From: Rouxiella aceris
GTDB taxonomy: Bacteria > Pseudomonadota > Gammaproteobacteria > Enterobacterales > Enterobacteriaceae
DNA: 64,000 bases
Direction: 5' to 3'
NCBI RefSeq assembly: GCF_012933545.1
Contig: NZ_JAADJU010000012.1
Span: 62,001 to 126,000 of the forward strand
Part shown: piece by piece, positions 1 through 6,839 of the stretch
Numbering within the stretch: the stretch's first letter is position 1
How the letters are laid out: the number at the start of each line of letters is the position of its first letter
The notes under the pieces: generated by a model
Databases searched by the model: none
What the model saw: the letters and a program-made list of their open reading frames with translations, nothing else
Told to the model about the DNA's origin: nothing
Made by a program: the position numbers and the translations under genes

Positions 1-248
1 ATGTAGAGGCACTGCAAGCAGGTCTTTTTGAACTTATCAAAATTGACCGCAATTTCTATTGGGGTAATACGCGCTCAATGATGTGGCCGATTACCGTCGA
101 AAAAATCAGCGAACTTTGCAGTCAGATAATTATTGTCGGTATTGAGAACCCGCTGCAACTCAACCTGCTCAGCAGTCTGGGTATTACCGGAGTACAAGGC
201 TACCTTTATAAGTCAGTAGCCCTGGATGATATCAATACCTTACTGTAG
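1..248 (+). CDS. C-terminal end of an EAL-domain protein (5' end outside window)
   Basis: The frame starting at base 3 is open from the window edge to TAG at 246-248 and gives about 81 residues. The segments LIKIDRNF, IIIVGIEN and GVQGYLYK resemble the last strands of an EAL (cyclic-di-GMP phosphodiesterase) domain, where the family usually has LKID, a VAEGVE-like strand and QGY. The second motif is degenerate (VGIEN), so catalytic activity cannot be assumed. The upstream part that would carry the EAL signature is outside the window. It could equally be a degenerate EAL regulator. No terminator is obvious downstream. Confidence 0.6.
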   Translation, partial: VEALQAGLFELIKIDRNFYWGNTRSMMWPITVEKISELCSQIIIVGIENPLQLNLLSSLGITGVQGYLYKSVALDDINTLL

Positions 249-477
249 CGCGACCAAATATCGGCCTGGTCCTGTATCGTGCACCAGTCAATTTACCCCA
301 AAGCCAAATTAATCCCGTTCACTGAAGGTTTATCTGCTGCTGAACTGTAAAGATGATAATCAAGATCCCGCAAAATATCGCCCTGTTTATCGCGCAGGCA
401 GGGGTCATACTGCCTATCCTGTTACGCCGTACCAGTCCTTGCGTATACGGCGCGCAAAAGCAGTGAGCACCTAACGA
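249..477. other. Intergenic region with no supported gene
   Basis: Lies between the EAL-domain end and the 3' end of the GH1 gene, which is convergent. A 37-codon frame is present at 353-466 but has no ribosome binding site or recognisable product. No clear hairpin terminator was seen. Confidence 0.5.
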
Positions 478-1881
478 CTATTTATCCTCGGTAGTTAATT
501 GATTGCTTTGTGCCAATGCCTTAAACCACAGAGCATTGCGCTTTATTTGCCGCTGGCCGCTAACCAGGTCCAGGCGATAGAAACCATAGCGACGCTTAAA
601 TGAGTTAATCCACGACCAGTTATCAATAAAGGTCCATTGATGTACACCAAAACAGTTTGCCCCTTCGGCAATGGCGCGGTGAAGCTGTATCAGATGTTCT
701 TCCATTAAACCAATACGAAAACTGTCGTCAATCACGCCATCTTGCAGCACTGGTCCCTCTGACTCCAGATCCATGGCAATACCAATTTCAGCCAGATACC
801 ATTTGATGTTGCCGTAGTTATTACGAATATTGGCAGCGATATCATAGATAGCCTGCGGCAGGATCTCGTTATTATCGCGGTAGGGATTAAAACGGCCATC
901 AGGGTCAACATAGTTTTCGAAATAAAACTCTGGGGTGAAATAGTCGAGATTGTAAGGGGTTTCACGCGCTTGCACCCGGCGAGGAACATAGTAATTCACC
1001 CCCAGAAAATCAATGCTCGAGCTGGTAATCAGCGCAATATCGTCTTTACTAACCTGCGGCAAACAATTATTGGCGGCCAGAACCTCACAGAGTTCAGGCG
1101 GAAACTGATGCTTAACCAAGGGATCGAGAAAGCTGCGGTTAAACAGCAAGTCGGCATACCATGCCGCTTTATGGTCTTCTGCCGAGTCGCTACGGGTGTA
1201 AGAAGGAGTCAGGTTGAGCACAACGCCAATTTCACCGTCCAGATCCAACTCGCGATAGCATTTCACCGCCTTGGCATGGGCCAGCATAATATTAAAAGCC
1301 ACCTGTGCTGCCAGCTTGCCATCTTTCTTGCAAGGGTAATGGAAGTCATACAGATAGCCTCCTTCGACTGGCACAATCGGCTCATTGAAGGTGGTCCAGT
1401 ACTTTATTTTTTCACCAAAAAGGCGGAAGGCGGTGGCAGCAAAGCGGGCAAAAAGATCGGTGACATGCACAGATTCAAAGCCACCATAGCGAGTTTGCAG
1501 TTCTTCCGGCATATCAAAATGGTAAAGATTGATCATGGGCTCAATACCCTGGTTAATCATTTCATCAAAATAGTCGTTATAAAAGCGCACCGCTTGCTCA
1601 TTCGCCTGGCCGGTTTCAAAATCTTCAATAAGTCGCGACCATTGAATCGACGTGCGAAAAGAGTTGAGGCCGATATTTTTCATCAGCGCGACATCTTCCC
1701 GATATTTATACAAAGTGTCACAGACCTGTTGCGGCCCAATACCCTGAAAAAAACGCTCAGGGTGATTGGCATGCCAGCTATCCCAGATAGAAGGATGCAA
1801 CTTGTCAGCGGTCCCCTCTGTTTGCGGGCCAGAAGCGGCAGCGCCCCAGAAAAAGTTCTCGGGGAATGAATAGGTGGTCAT
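478..1881 (-). CDS. Glycoside hydrolase family 1, probable 6-phospho-beta-glucosidase
   Basis: 467 residues, the usual length for GH1 enzymes that hydrolyse phosphorylated beta-glucosides imported by a PTS. The N-terminus (FPENFFWGAA.SGPQTEG) and the acid/base motif TFNEP (Glu167) are typical. The nucleophile strand reads YLAEIGIAM: the glutamate (Glu365) is kept, but the usual ENG has become EIG. The start ATG at 1881 has GAGGAG about 8 bases upstream. It lies beside PTS genes and downstream of a LacI-type operator palindrome (2021-2068), so cytoplasmic cleavage of the imported phospho-disaccharide is inferred. The exact sugar is unknown. Confidence 0.88.
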   Translation of the reverse strand: MTTYSFPENFFWGAAASGPQTEGTADKLHPSIWDSWHANHPERFFQGIGPQQVCDTLYKYREDVALMKNIGLNSFRTSIQWSRLIEDFETGQANEQAVRFYNDYFDEMINQGIEPMINLYHFDMPEELQTRYGGFESVHVTDLFARFAATAFRLFGEKIKYWTTFNEPIVPVEGGYLYDFHYPCKKDGKLAAQVAFNIMLAHAKAVKCYRELDLDGEIGVVLNLTPSYTRSDSAEDHKAAWYADLLFNRSFLDPLVKHQFPPELCEVLAANNCLPQVSKDDIALITSSSIDFLGVNYYVPRRVQARETPYNLDYFTPEFYFENYVDPDGRFNPYRDNNEILPQAIYDIAANIRNNYGNIKWYLAEIGIAMDLESEGPVLQDGVIDDSFRIGLMEEHLIQLHRAIAEGANCFGVHQWTFIDNWSWINSFKRRYGFYRLDLVSGQRQIKRNALWFKALAQSNQLTTEDK

Positions 1882-2020
1882 ATAATCTCCTCAATGATTC
1901 GGGTGGTTACAACGCCCGGAAAAGTCGCCATGGGATGCCGAAACAGCCAGATCAAAGCCCAATGAAATCGGATTGCCTTGGGCGACACAGCTCACGAGGA
2001 ATTTACGATTCAAGCAAGGA

Positions 2021-2068
2021 GATGTACATCCAATAATGGAAACCGCTTTCCGTTATTGGATGTACATC
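2021..2068. promoter_or_regulatory. 48-bp palindrome with LacI-type operator core
   Basis: Perfect 16-bp arms GATGTACATCCAATAA (2021-2036) and their complement (2053-2068) enclose TGGAAACCGCTTTCCG. That core resembles the operator at 3635-3652 (both contain CGCTTTCCG). It sits about 140 bases upstream of the GH1 start. The outer GATGTACATC is itself palindromic. It probably binds the LacI-family regulator encoded at 5835; a role as an RNA hairpin is also possible. Confidence 0.65.
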
Positions 2069-2092
2069 ACATAATCATGGAAAACTAATGAA

Positions 2093-2112
2093 CAGCTGAT
2101 AAGGATCAGCTT
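2093..2112 (-). terminator. Terminator hairpin, copy distal to EIIC
   Basis: CAGCTGATAAGGATCAGCTT forms a 7-bp stem with a 4-base loop. It is an exact duplicate of 2244-2263 on the other side of a 131-bp element. Read on the minus strand it is followed by GTTCATTAGTTTTCC, so this copy probably kept the original downstream T-rich flank of the EIIC terminator. Confidence 0.6.
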
Positions 2113-2243
2113 GAGTTTGATGACAAAGTCGTCTTAATGATCGAGATACACGGGCATAGCACACCTGGGGGCGCTCCGGCGGGCAAGCCCGCTACGACCC
2201 CAACGGTGCACTCTCCCTAATAACGGACTTTGTCAGCCGTCTG
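2113..2243 (+). mobile_element. 131-bp terminator-associated element, copy 1
   Basis: Nearly identical to 46127-46257 and to the inverted copy 15603-15733. The ends GAGTTTGATGACAAAGTC and (complement) CAGACGGCTGACAAAGTC form imperfect terminal inverted repeats. An internal GCGGGCAAGCCCGC hairpin is present. It is flanked by a 20-bp direct duplication of a terminator hairpin. No transposase is encoded, so it looks like a non-autonomous (MITE-like) element. Confidence 0.8.
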
Positions 2244-2263
2244 CAGCTGATAAGGATCAGCTT
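2244..2263 (-). terminator. Terminator hairpin, copy proximal to EIIC and containing its stop codon
   Basis: Second copy of CAGCTGATAAGGATCAGCTT. The EIIC stop codon (complement of 2257-2259) lies inside the stem. On the minus strand no T-run follows, because the 131-bp element begins directly. Confidence 0.55.
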
Positions 2264-3531
2264 TTTTCTGATTCCGCCAGTTGCCGCTCGTAAACCTTGA
2301 AGAAGGGACGGTAAATCATCCATGAATTAAAGATGGCAAACAGGCACATAAACATATTTTTCCAGCTACCGTTGGCCGCCCATGCCGCGCCAAGAGGAGC
2401 AGGCATCGACCAGGGCAACATGGCCACCGTACGATCGAGCACCCCAAGGTGCGTTAAATACCAGGCAATACAGGCATTAACCAGGGGAACACCAATAAAG
2501 GGCAACAAGAAGACGGGGTTCAGGATGATCGGAAAACCAAACAGAATCGGCTCATTGATATTGAAAAGTGAGGGAATAAAACCGATTTTGCCCACGCTTT
2601 TCAGCTGTCGGGAACGACTGCGCATGGCCATAAACACCAGGGGCAGCGTTGACCCTATGCCACCGATCAGCAGATAGTAATCCCAAAAACCCTGCAGATA
2701 GATATGCGGCAGCGGTGTGAGTCCCTGCGCCAACGCCTGTTGATTTTCAAAAAGATAAGTCATCCAAAATGGGTTCATGATCCCGGTGATAATCAGTGCA
2801 CCGTGAATGCCGACAAACCAGAGTAAATGGCAAATCAGTAATGAAATCAGCAACGCCGTCAAGGTATCCGAGGCAATAATCAGCGGGCGAAATGCAGCGC
2901 TGACCAGGTTGGGTAAAATCATTCCGGTAGTGAGTTGAAGTACGGCATTGACCACGGTAATAGAGAGCAAAATCACTAATAGCGGTATCAGTAACTGAAA
3001 GCCATTGCGCGTCATCAACGGCACCTCTTCCGGCAAACGAATACACCAGCCTCGTCGATAAAAAAATCTTATTATTTCAATAGAATAAAAGCTTGATATC
3101 AGCGCACTAAAAATCCCCATGCCCCCCAAAAAGATATTGGTTCCGCCATTTTCTTTAAAGCCGATAAACATCAAAAAAGCCAGGCAGCCAGTCAAGCCGG
3201 ATAAGCGTTCCGGTAGCCGGTACTGTTTAGCCAGGCTGGCACTGGCACCAAAAGCGATAATGATCGCCACCAGACCAATGGTTAACTGGAATGTTGGCAT
3301 CAGCAGTGGACGCAGTAAGCGATATAGCTCGCCATACCAGGAGAAAGGGTTGATGGCCAAAGGCGGGAAAATCAGCGGCACCATTAAACTGCCAATAATC
3401 ACAAAGGGCATGGCCAGAGCAAAGCTTTCGCGCATTGCCGTAATGTGCTGGCTGCGGGTAAGCAGATTGGCAAAGGGAGTCACACGCTGCTCAATCAGCG
3501 TGACGGCAACATTCATAAACTGAATGTTCAT
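2257..3531 (-). CDS. PTS EIIC, lactose/cellobiose family (paralogue 1)
   Basis: 424-residue, strongly hydrophobic membrane channel subunit of a sugar PTS. It has the family hallmarks GIHGALIITGIMNPFW and FNINEPILFG, which carry the conserved His and Glu of the substrate site. It is clearly homologous to the second EIIC at 4033-5358 and is transcribed divergently from it. No EIIA or EIIB lies on its own strand, so it presumably uses those at 3708 and 5388. The start at 3531 has AAAGG upstream; ATG 3516 is an alternative. It shares the 3532-3707 control region, with its LacI-type operator, with the EIIB operon. Confidence 0.87.
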   Translation of the reverse strand: MNIQFMNVAVTLIEQRVTPFANLLTRSQHITAMRESFALAMPFVIIGSLMVPLIFPPLAINPFSWYGELYRLLRPLLMPTFQLTIGLVAIIIAFGASASLAKQYRLPERLSGLTGCLAFLMFIGFKENGGTNIFLGGMGIFSALISSFYSIEIIRFFYRRGWCIRLPEEVPLMTRNGFQLLIPLLVILLSITVVNAVLQLTTGMILPNLVSAAFRPLIIASDTLTALLISLLICHLLWFVGIHGALIITGIMNPFWMTYLFENQQALAQGLTPLPHIYLQGFWDYYLLIGGIGSTLPLVFMAMRSRSRQLKSVGKIGFIPSLFNINEPILFGFPIILNPVFLLPFIGVPLVNACIAWYLTHLGVLDRTVAMLPWSMPAPLGAAWAANGSWKNMFMCLFAIFNSWMIYRPFFKVYERQLAESEKS

Positions 3532-3634
3532 GGCGCAACCTTTAGGGAACGATAAGTGCCGCGATAATCGCCCACATCAACTGAAAGTGAAAGTCCCCAT
3601 CTGGTGATCATGCTCACAATTAACGGATTGATTT

Positions 3635-3652
3635 ACGGAAAGCGCTTTCCGT
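3635..3652. promoter_or_regulatory. Perfect 18-bp LacI/GalR-type operator
   Basis: ACGGAAAGCGCTTTCCGT is a perfect palindrome with the central CG typical of LacI/GalR-family operators. It lies in the divergent region between the two PTS transcripts and is likely bound by the repressor encoded at 5835-6797. Confidence 0.75.
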
Positions 3653-3707
3653 TTCTAATCCATAAAACTATAGTCCGCTCATTGTGACTACCAGCCAGGA
3701 GTAATCG

Positions 3708-4022
3708 ATGAAAAAAATCATGCTTTGCTGTTCCGCAGGAATGTCCACCAGCCTGTTGGTCAAAAAAATGGTGGCGGAAGCCGATGCTCGCGGTCTTGAT
3801 GTGGAGATCAAGGCATTTGGCGTTGCTGAGTTTGAACAAGAGGTCGGCAATTATCAGGTGGTATTACTCGGCCCCCAGGTCAAGTACATGCAAAAAACAC
3901 TGCAAAACCAGGCCAGCACTTACGGCATACAGGTCGAGCCCATCAATATGATGGATTACGGCATGCAAAATGGTGCAGCGGTTTTAGACTTTGCCCTTTC
4001 ATTAATTGAAAAAAATAAGTAA
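3708..4022 (+). CDS. PTS EIIB, lactose/cellobiose family
   Basis: 104 residues, the normal size for a free-standing EIIB of the lactose/cellobiose family. The phosphorylated cysteine is expected in CCSAGMSTSLL near the N-terminus (Cys8 aligns with the cysteine of ChbB; Cys7 is adjacent). It passes phosphate from EIIA to the sugar during transport. It is the first gene of the plus-strand operon EIIB-EIIC-EIIA-LacI, 10 bases before the next start. A CAGGAG ribosome site precedes the ATG. Soluble, cytoplasmic. Confidence 0.92.
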   Translation: MKKIMLCCSAGMSTSLLVKKMVAEADARGLDVEIKAFGVAEFEQEVGNYQVVLLGPQVKYMQKTLQNQASTYGIQVEPINMMDYGMQNGAAVLDFALSLIEKNK

Positions 4023-4032
4023 AGGAAAAACC

Positions 4033-5358
4033 ATGAGCTCTCTGTACGCTAAATTAATTGCCGTGATTGAAGACAAAATCACGCCAATGGCCGGTGCGGT
4101 AGGACAACAGAAATATGTCACCTCAATTCGTGACGGGTTTATTACTGCCCTGCCGTTTATGATTGTCGGCTCCTTTATGATGGTCTTTATTTTCCCGCCT
4201 TTTTCGCCGGATACCACCTGGGGATTCGCCCATGCCTGGCTGCAGTTTTCATTAGCCCACCGTGCCAATCTGATGCTGCCGTTTTATTTCAGCATGGGCA
4301 TGATGACCCTATTTATTTCGGTGGGGATTGCCGCCAGTCTGGCGCGTCATCACTCCCTTGATCCGCTGACCTCGGGGATGCTGTCACTGATGGGCTTTTT
4401 TCTGGTGGCCGCGCCACTGCATGAAGGAAAAATCTCTACCGACTACTTTTCCGGGCAAGGGATTTTCACCGCTATTCTGGTGGCGATTTATACCACTGAA
4501 CTTTATGCTTTGTTAAAGCGCAACCATATTACCATCCGTCTGCCGCCAGAAGTGCCGACCGGTGTCGCTCGCTCGTTTGAAATTCTTATCCCGGTGCTGG
4601 CGGTTGTGGTGACGCTACATCCGCTCAATCTGTTTATTGAAGCCCAGTTTGGCATGATTATCCCGGAAGCGATTATGTCGCTGGTAAAACCGCTGGTTGC
4701 CGCCTCGGATACGCTCCCGGCGATCCTGCTATCGGTATTGGTTTGCCAAATCTTGTGGTTTGCCGGTATTCACGGCGCACTGATCGTCACGGGCATTATG
4801 AACCCGTTCTGGATGGCCAATTTGTCGGTTAATCAGGCCGCGCTGGCCGCCGGTGCCGCTATTCCACATATTTATGTGCAGGGGTTCTGGGACCATTACC
4901 TGCTGATTGGTGGCGTGGGTTCTACGCTGCCGCTGGCATTTTTGCTAATGCGCAGTAAAGCGGCCCATTTGCGTACTATCGGTCGTATGGGCGGTGTACC
5001 GGGCTTGTTCAATATCAATGAACCTATTCTGTTCGGCGCGCCAATTATTATGAACCCGCTGTTCTTTCTGCCCTTTGTATTAGTGCCGATGATCAACGCT
5101 ACCCTGGCCTATTTCGCGGTAGATTTCGACCTGGTATCCCATGTTGTCGCCTTGACGCCATGGACCACGCCCGCGCCAATAGGGGCTTCCTGGGCGGCAA
5201 ACTGGACGCTTAGTCCATTGATTATGTGCCTGATTTGTATGCTGACCTCAGGTCTTATGTACTTCCCCTTCTTTAAAGCCTACGAAAGGCAGCTATTGGC
5301 CCAGGAGGAAGGCGGAAATATCCCGCAGCGCGTGGCTTCTCAAACAAAAACTGCCTGA
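4033..5358 (+). CDS. PTS EIIC, lactose/cellobiose family (paralogue 2)
   Basis: 441 residues from ATG 4033, chosen because AAAGGA stands 8 bases upstream; an in-frame ATG at 4006 would overlap EIIB. This is a polytopic membrane permease with the motifs GIHGALIVTGIMNPFW and FNINEPILFG. It is the partner of the EIIB just upstream and the EIIA just downstream. It is homologous to the divergent EIIC at 2257-3531, giving two channels for one EIIA/EIIB pair. The substrate is probably a beta-linked disaccharide, judged from the family and the neighbouring GH1 enzyme. Confidence 0.92.
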   Translation: MSSLYAKLIAVIEDKITPMAGAVGQQKYVTSIRDGFITALPFMIVGSFMMVFIFPPFSPDTTWGFAHAWLQFSLAHRANLMLPFYFSMGMMTLFISVGIAASLARHHSLDPLTSGMLSLMGFFLVAAPLHEGKISTDYFSGQGIFTAILVAIYTTELYALLKRNHITIRLPPEVPTGVARSFEILIPVLAVVVTLHPLNLFIEAQFGMIIPEAIMSLVKPLVAASDTLPAILLSVLVCQILWFAGIHGALIVTGIMNPFWMANLSVNQAALAAGAAIPHIYVQGFWDHYLLIGGVGSTLPLAFLLMRSKAAHLRTIGRMGGVPGLFNINEPILFGAPIIMNPLFFLPFVLVPMINATLAYFAVDFDLVSHVVALTPWTTPAPIGASWAANWTLSPLIMCLICMLTSGLMYFPFFKAYERQLLAQEEGGNIPQRVASQTKTA

Positions 5359-5387
5359 TTGTTACTCTCGAGAAAGTAGAGGTTGTA

Positions 5388-5693
5388 ATGGAATTAGAAG
5401 AGCAAGTGATGGGGATCATTATTAACGCCGGTCAGTCACGTAGTCTGTGTTATGAAGCACTCAACAGTGCCAAAGCAGGCGACTTCAGCGATGCCGACGA
5501 AAAAATGCAGCAGGCAACACACTTTGCCCGCGAAGCCCATCTGGTGCAGACCCAGTTAATTGCCGACGATGAAGGGGAAGGCAAAACCAAAATGACCTTG
5601 ATCATGGTGCATGCACAAGATCATTTGATGACTTCAATGCTCGCCAAAGAAATGGTCACCGAGCTGATTGAAATTTACCGTAGTCGCCATTGA
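5388..5693 (+). CDS. PTS EIIA, lactose/cellobiose family
   Basis: 101 residues, all-helical type. The phosphorylation site is His75 in MVHAQDHLM, followed by the conserved Asp78 that binds the trimer metal in this family. It receives phosphate from HPr and passes it to EIIB. It lies 29 bases after the EIIC gene and is followed by a strong hairpin at 5701-5731, which may limit read-through into the lacI-type gene. Confidence 0.92.
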   Translation: MELEEQVMGIIINAGQSRSLCYEALNSAKAGDFSDADEKMQQATHFAREAHLVQTQLIADDEGEGKTKMTLIMVHAQDHLMTSMLAKEMVTELIEIYRSRH

Positions 5694-5700
5694 TTAAGGC

Positions 5701-5731
5701 AGATGAAGAGAGGCCCAATCTCTCTTCATCT
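5701..5731 (+). terminator. 12-bp stem hairpin after EIIA
   Basis: AGATGAAGAGAG and its complement are separated by GCCCAAT. No T-run follows, so it may be an attenuating or transcript-stabilising hairpin rather than a full terminator. Confidence 0.55.
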
Positions 5732-5834
5732 GATAACGGTGAGCCACAGGCCACTATCTGGCGCAAGCAAGGGCACGAATTCTGGTTAGTTTTTATGTTA
5801 TTATTCGAGGATAAATCGTAATACAGACGACACC

Positions 5835-6797
5835 ATGGCCACCATAGATGATGTTTCAAAGTTAGCCAACGTTTCACGCGCCACCGTTTCACGTGTCCTG
5901 ACCGGGACGCGTGGCGTGCGCGATGAGAGCCGTGAGGCCGTATTGCGGGCGGTAGAAGAACTTAACTACCGCCCCAGTTTTGCTGCCCAAAATCTGGCTA
6001 GTCAGACATCCAGCTACGTTGGCCTGGTTATCCCTGCTTATGAAACCGGGATTAGCCATGCCTTGCTGCCCCTGCTTTCGCAGGCGGTAAAATCCCTTAA
6101 TAAATCCTTGCTGGTGCAGTATGTCCATAGCGAAGCAGAACAGCAGCCCACCATCGAGGATCTGCAGCATCAGTGTGTGGCAGTGGTGGTGCTGGGTAAA
6201 AAAAGCCAGGTAAACGCCAGTAATCTTATCGCCTTTGATGAGTATTCGGTCGAAGGGAGCACCACTCATGGCTATAACTATGCTTTCGCCACTGAAAGTG
6301 CCTGTCGTTATATGCTGGGCAAAGGTCATCGCAATATTGCCTTGCTGATCGATAATCAACAGGATGAAGCCAGTAAGCAAATGCTTGAAGGCTATCGCAA
6401 TGTATTGCAGAACTACTCGCTGCCCTTTAATCGTCAACTGCTGGTCGCAGCAAACAACAACGTCGAACAAGGGCTGATTACCCTGATCAACAGCTTTACC
6501 AAGTACACGGCAATTATCACCAAGCGCGATTGTTACGCCGCAGAAGCCATGCGTTTGCTACGCGAGTTCAATATTGCCGTTCCCCAGGAAGTCTCGCTGA
6601 TAAGTCTGGAAGATTCGCCGCTGGCCTCTTTGCTTTACCCGCCATTAACCTGTATTGCCTATCCCCTGGAACAGCTGCTGGATATCTGTGTGCAGCGAAT
6701 TCGCTTGCTGATTAATGGCCGTCCGATCTATATCCCGGAAGGCCAGACGGTGACCGGACGCCTGGTGGCCCGGGGATCCGTGGCCGATATCAGCTAG
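5835..6797 (+). CDS. LacI/GalR-family repressor of the PTS locus
   Basis: 320 residues. The N-terminal helix-turn-helix reads TIDDVSKLANVSRATVSRVL, then NYRPSFAAQNLA forms the hinge, followed by a periplasmic-binding-protein-like effector domain. It lies after EIIA in the same direction, so it is probably a local regulator of the GH1/PTS genes acting on the palindromes at 2021-2068 and 3635-3652. It resembles AscG/GalR-type repressors; the inducer is unknown. The Shine-Dalgarno sequence before ATG 5835 is weak. Confidence 0.88.
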   Translation: MATIDDVSKLANVSRATVSRVLTGTRGVRDESREAVLRAVEELNYRPSFAAQNLASQTSSYVGLVIPAYETGISHALLPLLSQAVKSLNKSLLVQYVHSEAEQQPTIEDLQHQCVAVVVLGKKSQVNASNLIAFDEYSVEGSTTHGYNYAFATESACRYMLGKGHRNIALLIDNQQDEASKQMLEGYRNVLQNYSLPFNRQLLVAANNNVEQGLITLINSFTKYTAIITKRDCYAAEAMRLLREFNIAVPQEVSLISLEDSPLASLLYPPLTCIAYPLEQLLDICVQRIRLLINGRPIYIPEGQTVTGRLVARGSVADIS

Positions 6798-6839
6798 CTG
6801 ACTGCCTGGTGATACCGCTTCCCTAACGACCGCCTCGAT

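Noticed and set aside
353-466. 37-codon frame between the EAL-domain end and the GH1 gene
   Set aside because: No ribosome site, no recognisable product, and convergent setting; likely chance.
970-1869. 299-codon frame antisense to the GH1 gene
   Set aside because: Complete overlap with a clear enzyme gene and no protein-like features; shadow frame.
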